NCBI GenBank assembly: GCA_950295325.1
Contig: OX485804.1
Coordinates: 65,566,533 to 65,629,032 of the forward strand
Direction of reading: 5' to 3'
Source of the DNA: Polytrichum commune
Lineage: Eukaryota > Streptophyta > Polytrichopsida > Polytrichales > Polytrichaceae
Length of the DNA stretch: 62,500 nt
Every line of letters starts with the position of its first letter. Position 1 is the stretch's first letter. The notes beneath the pieces were generated by a model. That model was not told the DNA's origin and did not search any database. It worked only from the letters and a program-made list of their open reading frames with translations. This document shows positions 22,960 to 32,156 of the stretch, in pieces. Position numbers and translations under genes: made by a program.

Positions 22960-23560
22960 CCATCCACCCCCTTAGATACCACCCACAACAATGTATATAC
23001 ACGGACGGCTCGTTTATTCCACACACCAGAAACTTCGAAGACCAAATAGTGGACAACACAGCCGGATCGGGAGTATGCAACCCTAATAACAACACCCAAA
23101 TAGCAAAATGACTCCCAGGATACCAAGACATCCTAAGAGCTGAACTTAACGCAATACTTATTGCCATCCAAAACATACAAACCCCCCTAGACACACACAT
23201 ATTTACAAACAACCTAAACAACCTTTTCTTAATCAACAATCACATAAAACACCTGACAACACAACACCACCACCCTGACAAACTTTTAATTGTAGCAATT
23301 GTACACCAAATATATTGGACCCCACACAAAATCCACCTTCACAAGGTACAAGCGTGTTCGGGCATCATTGGAAATGAAATAGCCGACACACTAGCCAATG
23401 AAGGCACACTTAAAGAAAAACTAAATACCACCCCACGCATACATACAACCCACCCCACCCCTTACTGGCTATCAAGTTGCCCAACGACTACACATGACAG
23501 TGTCATTTGCAACCTCCACACATTCATAACAAAATAACACAAAAATAGAGAATCTGCAAC
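22960..23560 (+). pseudogene. LINE RNase H domain, degenerate
   Basis: The frame reads IYTDGSFIPHTRNFEDQIVD, one TGA stop, then ILRAELNAILIAIQNIQ, HIFTNNLNNLFLINN, IYWTPHKIHLHKV and GNEIADTLANEG. The first Asp, the Glu and the last Asp of the type I RNase H active site are kept. The middle one (FTD in the copy at 3.4 kb) is Asn here. With an in-frame stop the copy is inactive. The 3.2-3.6 kb copy keeps all four acidic residues. Confidence 0.8.
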
Positions 23561-23639
23561 AACCAAAGCCAAATTCCCCTATGTGGAAAAATGGTTGTCA
23601 AACACTCAAATAAACCAAACTCTCTAACCACTTTTGGAA

Positions 23640-24020
23640 AAATGAAATGGTCACAGACGCCCAAATCACCCAAACACTAAAATTCCGATACGCACAATAC
23701 ATGGGCAATCACAGGAAAAATATCTTTGGGCCCCTCACACATCCAAACCTCAAGTGTATGATATGTCACCTCAATGACAAAGACACATGGCCCCACCTCT
23801 TATCAACATGTGAGCACCCATACTTAAGAATCGCACGACACAACAAAGCAATACACCTCATTACCCAAACATTACAAGCTAACAAAAACACTAGATTTTT
23901 CACATTGACCAATGCAAGCAACCTTAACAACAAACCCCCGGAACATACAATCCCGGCCTGGCTCATTAAATGCGCATGTCCACAAAGAACATGCAATTGT
24001 CAAGCCAAACTACGTCCACA
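23640..24020 (+). pseudogene. LINE segment with zinc-knuckle-like and CxC motifs
   Basis: The frame from 23647 includes CMICHLNDKDTWPHLLSTC (C-x2-C then H-x4-C), typical of the C-terminal zinc knuckle after RNase H in non-LTR retrotransposons. It is followed by ARHNKAIHLITQTLQ and the Cys-rich CACPQRTCNC. Copies on the minus strand at 55100-54880 (ARHNNFVHQIIHTLQ) and 62060-61980 (CTCTTGTCYC) share this order. Confidence 0.7.
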
Positions 24021-24131
24021 TACCTATGCATAATCGGAGCCCCAAACCACACACAAACACTTATATCACCTTCCCCCACACTCACAACCCAACTCATTGA
24101 GTTCACATATTGTCACGACAGATACCCATAC

Positions 24132-24477
24132 CTCGGGGGGGGGGGGGGGGGAGTGATTTGTTGGAGTAGCAATATACGTGCGAACAAATGATAGGGTATT
24201 TTTAAAAACATGGGGACAAAAAATTATAAATGGACTTAAGAGTAATATAGGGTATCAAAAATGGCACTGGACATCTTTAAAGTACTATAGGGTATGGAAT
24301 AATAGGTAATTTGGAATTATAAGTAATGCAAGCCATTTTTTCCAATTAACCCAAAGTAGAAAATTACATAATGATAGCATGTGAACAAAAGAAGAGAATT
24401 GAAAGTAATACCCCCCTATAAACTAGTGGTTGTTCGCACCTATATCCTTAACTTTTTAACACACTGACCCCCCCGAG
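24132..24477. mobile_element. G-rich-terminus hAT-like element (346 bp)
   Basis: The left end is CTCGGGGG extended to a run of 17 G; the right end is CCCCCCCGAG. They are flanked by near-identical octamers ACCCATAC (24124-24131) and ACCCAGAC (24478-24485). Removal restores the LINE frame (CHDRYP then DQALTHKH). Subterminal inverted copies of GTGCGAACAA lie at about 24178 and 24431. It shares termini with the elements at 46884-48813 and 60048-61160. No coding capacity. Confidence 0.8.
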
Positions 24478-24760
24478 ACCCAGACCAAGCCCTTACACAC
24501 AAACACACTAAATACAACCCACTCATTAATACTATATAAACCAATGGATGGAAAACCAACCCCCTAATCACCATCACAACCAGAGTAAGAGGGGCCATAC
24601 ACGAACACTCCATCAAGAAACTAACTAATCTAAAAATCCCAAAAGAAGCCATCAAAACTCTCATGAAAAACATTTTCCAAAACGCCATCAAATATCTCAC
24701 TTATCTAGTCCTAAACAAAACAAAACTCAAAAACAAACAAACACCCCCCCCCCCCCAACA

Positions 24761-27229
24761 GTAAATTGGAAATCTTAGTACTACACCAGAGCCCACCTTC
24801 TAGGAGGCATAACACCTTATGTTGCATCATGGATTACCTTGATCAACATTAGGCCAACGGGCTCATATTCACGTTGGTACATAGATGCGAGTGTTACTTT
24901 TTCTTTTTCTTTTCTTGGTATCTTTCAAGTTTTTAGTATTAGTATAAGGCATATTCTATAAATCCCTTCAAGTGACCAATGATTTGCCTGAAGTCTAGAA
25001 CTTGAATTGGTTGTCTCTCAAATTCAACTGGCGTGTTCGTAGTTCTAGAGGTTGGATCACCCCATTTGTAGCACCTAAGTATGTTTTACTTATCCAAAAA
25101 ATTAAAAAGCCACTATGGAGATCATGTCATCTTAAACCTTCTATTGTCATTGGGTGCATTCCAATGACCTTGGATATTTTATACCAACGTTGATGTTGAG
25201 GGTAATTGAACCGAATGTTACCAAAGTGTCTTGTGATCAATTACTTTGTTTTGGAAATTATAAACCAATTCAATTGTGCATATATGGGATTATTATTATT
25301 ATTTTGGATTATTTTGGTTTGAACAAAACTTGAGAAATCTAATGGTCGCAAAATTGAAGTTCTCAAGTTGGCCTAGCAACTAGTGAAATCTTATTTTCTT
25401 TTCTTCTTAAATCTGGATGATGGGATTGATGGGGACCTTCAATAATATAAAAAAAAACTATATGTATTTAGAAAACTTATATGTGATATTTGGAATTGCA
25501 AGATTAAAGGTCATATGCATATTCTAGAGGTGGTCAAAGTCCATCAACAAATGATGAGTATTTTTCATAACGAGCTTGAAAGTCATTTTTCAATCATGTT
25601 TGATTTGGGGTGTTGCTTGCCCTAGTAGGCACTAAAGATGGTTGTTCCTTATAATGGGCAACACAAACAAGCAAGACAATTTGCTTTCTCAGTCAAGTCT
25701 CAGTGACCCTTTACGAGCGTCAAAACCACTTTAGAGCAGCTTTCTCCTTCGGATCAAAACAATTTCAAACGAGACTTGACCCATCTATTCTTGAAACGTA
25801 AAAATAAAAATGCAATCTCCGTACTAAGGTGGGCTTTCAAATGAAGGCATGACGTGGCTCCACGGTGGCTGTTTTTTGTGGCAAAAAATCTTAACATTGA
25901 TTTTCCTCCATTGGATCGTTTTACGATCTATTACAAGAACATATTTTCAATTCATATTCATAGATTTCAAACCCATCTAGTGAAAGTGAACAAATGATAA
26001 TATCCCGTAATTCTTATAGCGAGGATTCAAGTTTTGTATTTGTCGATGACCTTATATAGATAGTACATGAGCTTGATGTGAAAGTGGCACTAGAGCAAAT
26101 TGTGTCCAAATGAACCATGTTTCACGATGTTGATAACAACCATGTCCATTGTTGTTATGACTAGAACCACCATTTTGACTATTGTTTTTGTTGAAATGTG
26201 GGTGATGACAACCCATTTTGGGTTTGACCTAGTTTTTTTGTTGATTTGGTTGCAATGTCAATCTTTCTAGCTAGGCACCATTGTTTATGTGGGTTGGGTA
26301 CACTTATTGGGTGGAGGGTGACATGTGGGTTGCCGTTTCTTCATTGCAAATTGTAATGGTGGCCATCTTATGTGAGTTGCCTTCCACCATTTTTGGGTAT
26401 AGTTGTCACCCCACATCCATTTTTTAGGACTTTAATGACCTTTTTTGGGTGGACGTCATCTCTCCTCAAGTAGCAAGGGTGGCATCCTATGTTGTGGTGT
26501 GTTTGGAAAAACTTCAATACCTAAGCCCTAAACCCTTAACATTTAAACGACATTGCCATCATCCATCTTCGTCTCTTCTATTGTTGTTATTCTCCCTCCC
26601 TCCCCTCTTCCCCTTGCTACACACGTTATTGGTGCTTTTGGGCGTAGTGTTAGTTGTGGTGGCCATCTTAAAGATAACTGCTCTTCTTCCTTTTTTATTT
26701 GTGTTTGTTTGGTTCTTGGATTTGATTTTGGAGGTCAATTATGTTTTGATGTTTAGATGTTGAACCATATTTCGAAGGTGTACAAGGTCAAATGTATGCC
26801 GATGTTCAAATCTTGATGCATATTTTGAAGCCCAAGAGCTTTATTTTTGTGGGTTTTGGTTTTTTTGAAGGTGTAGGAGGGCATATTTATGCTAATGTCA
26901 AATATTTGAGGCAAATTTTGGAGCCCGAGTGCTATGTTTAGGTGGATTTTGGTTTTTTGGAGGTGTATGAGGTTAAATGTGTGTTGATGTTGACTTGTTG
27001 ATGCATATTTTGAAGCATAAATGTTATGTTTTGGTATGTTTGTTGAAGGTTAACATACATAGACAATATCAAGGGCATTAATGCAAATGGGGCAACACAA
27101 GTCCAATCTCCCATGTTGAAGGTTATCACATGATCTATTTGAAATTGCATTTATTTTGTATTTCACAATCTATTTAAAAACTAACTACTAATTTATTATC
27201 ATCAGTCACCCAACAACAACCAACAATAC
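24761..27229. other. no recognised gene; local tandem repeats
   Basis: The LINE ends before a run of C (24745-24758). The rest is AT-rich with short frames that show no domain. The 26765-27050 stretch contains a three-copy tandem repeat (listed separately). 26320-26670 has repeated words such as GGTGGCCATCTTA (26350 and 26659). Confidence 0.45.
26765..27050. repeat. tandem repeat, about 97-bp unit, three diverged copies
   Basis: Each unit carries GGAGGTGTA(T/C), then AAATGT(A/G)TG(C/T)(C/T)GATGTT, then GCATATTTTGAAGC or GCAAATTTTGGAGC, then a TTATGTTT-type word. No coding potential is recognised. Confidence 0.6.
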
Positions 27230-27450
27230 CAATTCAGCCACCCAATCACCCAACAAAACCCTAAAGCATGACTCCCACTGATACCCAACCCAACAACAAC
27301 CCAACACCAACCTAGCAACACCCACAATCTACCCAACATCCACAAACAACACCCATGATCTAGTAAACATCTACCAAATAACACCCAAGATCCACCCAAC
27401 ACCAACCCGGTAGCACCCACAATCTAACCAACATCCACCAAGCAACATGT
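27230..27450. repeat. CA-rich minisatellite, about 30-33-bp unit
   Basis: Degenerate tandem units of the form CCAACATCCACCAAGCAACA followed by CCCA(C/T)(A/G)ATCTA. The open frame on the minus strand here (Gly, Trp, Leu-rich) is produced by the repeat. Confidence 0.75.
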
Positions 27451-29100
27451 ACATATGAGCTCAGTAAGTAACACCGACCTTTTGACTTGGCCATAAAGAC
27501 TACATCCGACATTGCACAAACTGGTGATCGTTTTCATTGCAATTTTAGCTACCCTACATGATTCATTTGGACATGGTTTCCTCTAGTGTGGTGAACATTC
27601 TCAAATCAATATCTAGTTATTGTGCAAGATATAAGGGTATTGGTTGTACCACATATGTTTTTAATGTTCATTCTTAACTACAAGACATTGTCATAAATGT
27701 TGCCATCACTAAATCACGGGAGATCCGATCCGATTTTCAATCTGAACTTTGTTGATGCTTCATCGTAGATTTGCTAATACAACACACGCTTCCTTGTGTA
27801 CATCAAATCAGTAGAAGTCGGACCACATGGAAAAAGGAACCGAATAACACCCACCCATATACCTCATGAGTCATGCCACTCAAATTATGAGCTTTTAAAT
27901 AATTGAAAGGAAGGTGACCGCAAAAGGCCGGCATATATTATTACGAATGAGTATGTTTTGAGACTTGGTGACTTGAGAGCTCGAATCAAATCATGAGTCA
28001 AGCTCATGAGTACTCGCTGAATTGGAAATAGTCCCCATGTCAAGTGCTTTGCTCCTCATCATGATTTGCAAGAAGAGTCGATCAATTTCTGTCTCAAGTA
28101 CAAAAGTGAAAAGATGACGCATGGGTACACTGTGACCTGATAGTGTAGAGAGCAGTGGAGGTTAGTCACATTTTGTGTCCCTTTCATACTTGAGCATAAT
28201 GTGATTGGTAATCATGTTGTTAAGTTCCAAACTCAAGTGTGGTTTGGGAGCTTTAACCCTTGGGAGTCATATGGAGGTGTTGAACCTTGATGGCCTACAA
28301 CATTCCAAAATGGGACAAAAGTTTTGAGTCAGATCTTGCTCGAACTGAAGTATTTTCGAGCTCTATTTCTTATTTTTTCTTTCTTTCGTGACTTAGCTGT
28401 TGGACTTGTCTATCTCCTCTGAAAGCTAGATAATATTATTTCATGAATGGCACAATTTCAAATATAATGATGAAATATTCAAAAGAGATATAAATATTTC
28501 TGTTCAAGGTCGCAGAGTCCCCTTTCGGGTCACAAGGAGTCATATATATAGGCACTTATGGTTACTCAGTTCTATATTTAGTTGATTAGGTCAAACCCCA
28601 TATGTCATTTGTAATTTTGCAATAAGATTTATACATATATGAAGAAATTAGTGAGATTTAGGCTTCTATGACAGACCTAGATCCCCCCCCCCCAAACACA
28701 TACACACACATACATATATATATATGCTTGATCACCACTATCACATTGAACTGAAATCTTCAATGTCCAAGTGTCTATTCCCATGTATGTAAATTCTAAA
28801 GGCTGGGTTCTGAGAGGGTTCTTGCATGACGAATGCAATAGGGTAGGTGCATTACACTGGATAATGTAGTGGTACTGGTGCATTCCATGCAATAAAGTGC
28901 TCATGCACACCTTTATGAGATCCGAGTATGCAATATGAGCAATGAAGCAACATTGTTTATGGTAATTAGTGTCACACCTTGATGGACATTACGTAGGTTT
29001 TAAGTTTCTAATAATAGTATAATTTGTTCCTTACAACAACAGTAAAAATTGCGAGTTTGAACATCAAATACATAAAAGACTCAGCTTGAAACTTACATTC
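27451..29100. other. no recognised gene
   Basis: Ordinary AT-rich DNA. A C11 run, a CA microsatellite and a TA microsatellite sit together at 28683-28725. The rest shows nothing I can support as a gene. Confidence 0.45.
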
Positions 29101-29109
29101 TAAGTAAAT

Positions 29110-29190
29110 GCACAGCAGTGAGTGACACTGATTACAGTCCAAGTGACACTGATTACAGTCTAAGTCACTGATTACAGTCCAATCAGTGTA
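29110..29190. repeat. 20-bp tandem repeat, three copies, downstream of the TPD1-like gene
   Basis: Units are based on GTGACACTGATTACAGTCCA, followed by a second and a shortened third copy (AGTCACTGATTACAGTCCAA). It lies about 300 bp past the stop codon of the TPD1-like gene and just beyond the possible polyadenylation signal. Confidence 0.85.
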
Positions 29191-29243
29191 GTACAAGAAA
29201 TTAGTGTTGGGCAGCATGAAAAATGTGTGAGTAAATGTGGGCA

Positions 29244-29249
29244 TTTATT
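29244..29249 (-). promoter_or_regulatory. possible polyadenylation signal AATAAA of the TPD1-like gene
   Basis: The minus strand reads AATAAA here, 225 bases downstream of the TAA stop at 29474. The position is reasonable for a plant 3' UTR; plant signals are loose, so this is only a candidate. Confidence 0.4.
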
Positions 29250-29473
29250 TCTCTCAAAACTTATTATGATGACACAGTAATATAATATGTTTCAGATCTA
29301 TGAAAGCCAGCAGGCTACTAATTCCAGGCCAAGGCGAGTCAATCTTGCTGCTAGCTAGCTGCGCATGGTGATCTTTGGAGATGTCTAATTTGGCCCGGGA
29401 AGGATGATCTGATTCTGTACAAAGTTCGGTCAAAATTGTGTTCCCGTGCACTGGGACGTCGTACGTTGGAACT

Positions 29474-32156
29474 TTATTTGCAAAAGTTGGCCGACATGAA
29501 TCGGATGGGATACATGAAGGAGTTGGCGTAGGTGAACCTCACGATCTCGCCATGCCGAAGTGGCCTCCCCCCATTTACCAGGCAGTCGTTGTACGCCAGC
29601 CGTTTAAAGGCATTCGGGTTCACCAGTTGTGCGGAGGCAAACCAGCCGCAGAAGACATGGATGTTGGAAGGGGCGCACTCGTTCATGCACGTGTTCACGA
29701 TCTGCACAATGAATTGGGGAATGCCAGACGACCCATCAGGGCTCTGGAAGATGCTGATGTCCTTGTTTGTGCACACATCTGCAGCAAAAACATCAAACCA
29801 ACTTAGACTTAAAGGTGGATGGGTTTTCAGATGATTACTTTTTTCGAATAGCCCACTTCTCCTAGGATATGAAGCACGCAATCAGTACAAGATGGTTAGC
29901 AAATCCACCTGTGCCCAAAGCCATCTGCCTCATGAATTTTGGAGCTCGTATGAATATCAAAGTGAAATTTCTCATTCTCATTTAAATGGTCATACAACCT
30001 CCCCCCAATTATGCTGGTTGTTGAGCCTAGAACATGATCATATTCTAAGCACACAATCCAATCTTTAAAAATAAACATATTTCTGGTATTCATTCTTGGA
30101 TCCACGCCAAACCATATACTATTCTAATAACATACTATTCAAATATAGGTTTTGATATTCAGAGTAACCAAATTAGGCACATATACGAATTGTTTGGATT
30201 GAAAGAAGAGGTCCGAATGGTTTCACTCATGTTTCAAAAGTTAGGTTCTGCCCGTTGAGGGAACATGGTTAGGATACTCTAGTCTTATGTTGATCACTTA
30301 GAGAAATCAGTGGTAAAGTGGACAAAACCTCATGAAGTCCAATAATCAGTTTTGGTCCACTTTACCACATGTTTTCCTAGCTGATACAATGCCCAAAGTT
30401 CCTTGTGAAGAACACTGTAACACAGAATCATTGAACTCTCAATTACTTACTTGCCACGATCAACTCTCGGCGTCTGCTTGATGGGGTCATTCCTCCAGTT
30501 CTTCGTCTTTCAGATCCATTGTCTACTAGCATTGTCATCTCCGATGGATGATGGGTTGATATGGGGTTCCATGAGTTCCGGAATCCAGGCGAGTTGTGTT
30601 TCCTGCCAAACTCTGCAAAGAGCGAGGTCAGAGTATTAGCCACTGAACTCAGAGTGATTCAAATTGAGTAGTACAGGCATGTTCTGAGATGCCCTGCAGG
30701 ATCTCAAATGGTTCAACCAATTCATGCTTTCAAACGCTCTGCTAAGCGTAACTTAAGGGCCGGCCACACATAGCTTGAGCTCCAAGCTCAAGCTTGCAAG
30801 TTTGATGAGCTAATGTAAAAGAGCCTGTACATGTGCGTAAAATGGTGGAGCTTTGGCTTTGTCCTTTTTATTTTGGATTAATTTTTAAGTTCAGACCCGA
30901 ACTTGAGGTTGTAGTCATCGTACTTGAAAGTTTTACAAATTCAAGTTTGGGATTGAACTTGAATCATTCCAAAAAAGCGGTGACTAACCTCGAGACACAG
31001 GTCCAACATCTTAGGCACATGTCAATAGGCTCAAATCTTTTCCCTTGGCCCACCGAACTTGCTAGCTTGAGCTCAATTCGTGTGTGGCAACCCCATTAAT
31101 TAACAAATTTGTGTCGAACTCTCATGAGGGTTCATTTCTAGTATAATTGAGAGAGATCATATCTTATAATTGTGGTGCTGACTTTGTTACACAGCCAACT
31201 TAACTTCTAGAGTAAATTGATCAATACGACGGACCACACGAACCTTGACGGTTTATAGTAACTCTTGATCATTATCAAGGATGACAGACTTTCAAGAAAA
31301 GCTCGAGAGGCCCGTAAGTATCCCGCAACCATTAATCTGTCGGATCACTCGAGTAACTAGCCATCGAATGCAGTCAGAGGACAATGATGACAAAGACCAT
31401 CGATTACTTAGGATAATCATTCAATAATGTGAAAAGCCTGTAAGCATACTTATGGAGGTTCGGTACACATAGATCGTCCTTTCTTGCCTAAATCAGTGGA
31501 GATTAAACATCAACGGCGGTTCGTTAATTAATCCTTACAAGAAACATCCGTAAGCCTCCCAAGATATTGCAGTCACTGCATGTGATGAACCTTCCACTCT
31601 AAGATTGAAAAACTACCGACATCATCACAGAAAATTGAACTCCCTGCGACATATTCAGAAGCATTAAACGTCTGATGAACTACAGGAGACAATAAGCTTT
31701 CGGTTTTACAAAATGACAACGCAAAGCTGATGATATACAGTGCGACAGTATTAGATGCAAGCTTACCATCACGATTGGGAAGAAGCTTCCGATTCGTGTA
31801 TCTTGGGACATTTGGTGCTCCATCTGCTGACCATGAGGTAGAGATCATCGTCTTCTTGTCTTGGTGAGTGGGGTTCGGGCCATCCTCCCTGCTGCCTGCA
31901 AACCATCAATCAAAAATGAGAATCGTCAGCGCCACAGATTATTCATCAACCTCAGCTACAACATCCTTCACACATTTTGTAACTGTTAATCACACACACG
32001 CAGATGATGCCACGACCATGGGATGATGGTAAACTGCGTGTTCGAGCTCTTCTTCTCACCTCTTGGGGGGTCGGCATAGGTGGACAGTGGCAAGGAGATG
32101 AGCAGGGTCCAGACAACCAGGAGACGTATTAGGCCTGCGATGATCCTCCGGTTCAT
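29474..32156 (-). CDS. TPD1-like secreted cysteine-rich protein (TAPETUM DETERMINANT 1 family), 4 exons
   Basis: Spliced coding sequence: exons 32156-32060, 31895-31767, 30612-30451 and 29778-29474, 693 bases giving 230 residues and TAA. All three introns are phase 1 with good sites (donors GTGAGA, GTAAGC, GTAAGT; acceptors TTTGCAG, TTTGCAG, GCTGCAG); intron lengths are 164, 1154 and 672. Residues 1-27 form a signal peptide (MNRR, hydrophobic core, then STYA). The middle is basic and variable, with ERRR and SRRRE as possible processing sites. Residues 131-230 are the TPD1 domain: CTNKDISIFQ, GIPQFIVQIVNTC, CGWFASA, NDCLVNGG and NSFMYP, with six cysteines at 132, 160, 164, 173, 195 and 229. 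In flowering plants TPD1 is the secreted ligand of the receptor kinase EMS1/EXS in anther cell fate; the role in this plant is not known. The ATG at 32154-32156 was chosen because it alone puts a signal peptide at the N-terminus; an in-frame ATG at 32300 would bury it. No frameshift or stop is seen. Confidence 0.92.
29840..30060. repeat. dispersed repeat in intron 3 of the TPD1-like gene, second copy at 45.3 kb
   Basis: The segment ACTTCTCCTAGGATATGAAG, CAGTACAAGATGGTTAGCAAATCC, later AATGGTCATACAACCTCC and CCAATTATGCTGGTTGTTGA is matched in order at about 45305-45500 (ACTTCTCCTAGGATATGAAA, TTAGCAAATCC, AATGGTCACGTAGGTCTCC, CCAATTATGTTGATTATTAA). Both are on the same strand. It is an old mobile sequence of unknown class that entered the intron or was copied from it. 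Confidence 0.75.
30310..30368. repeat. inverted repeat (hairpin) in intron 3
   Basis: GTGGTAAAGTGGACAAAAC (30310-30328) faces GTTTTGGTCCACTTTACCAC (30349-30368), identical except for one extra base. The same word ATGGTAAAGTGG forms the ends of the element at 56364-56940 and occurs near 38117. Confidence 0.8.
30757..31094. mobile_element. probable Harbinger-like MITE in intron 2
   Basis: Left end GGGCCGGCCACACATAGCTT, with GAGCTCCAAGCTCAAGCTTGCAAG just inside. The reverse complement of the right end is GGGGTTGCCACACACGAATT followed by GAGCTCAAGCTAGCAAG. The left flank is TAA (30754-30756); the right flank is ATTAA, so the target duplication is not exact. Non-coding. Confidence 0.55.

Larger units (their letters stand above)
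19145..24760 (+). mobile_element. LINE copy, degenerate mosaic interrupted by several insertions
   Basis: Plus-strand pieces of one LINE frame can be followed through the block: an N-side stretch (about 20130-20560), an unassigned domain (20598-20900: FGSLGHTKSSRWKGIGLAHP, later IVNHNDW and HAIHYDPTP), RNase H (22960-23540), a zinc-knuckle-like segment (23755-23825), a Cys-rich C-x-C-x4-C-x-C motif (23970-24005), and the C-terminal module (24095-24131 and 24478-24740: GVRGAIHE-like block, then IKYLTYLVLNKTK). Frameshifts and stops are frequent, and the third RNase H aspartate is replaced by Asn. Insertions at 19270-20127, 21103-21507, 21606-22880 and 24132-24477 break it; the left limit is uncertain. 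No reverse transcriptase motifs are seen. Confidence 0.7.
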
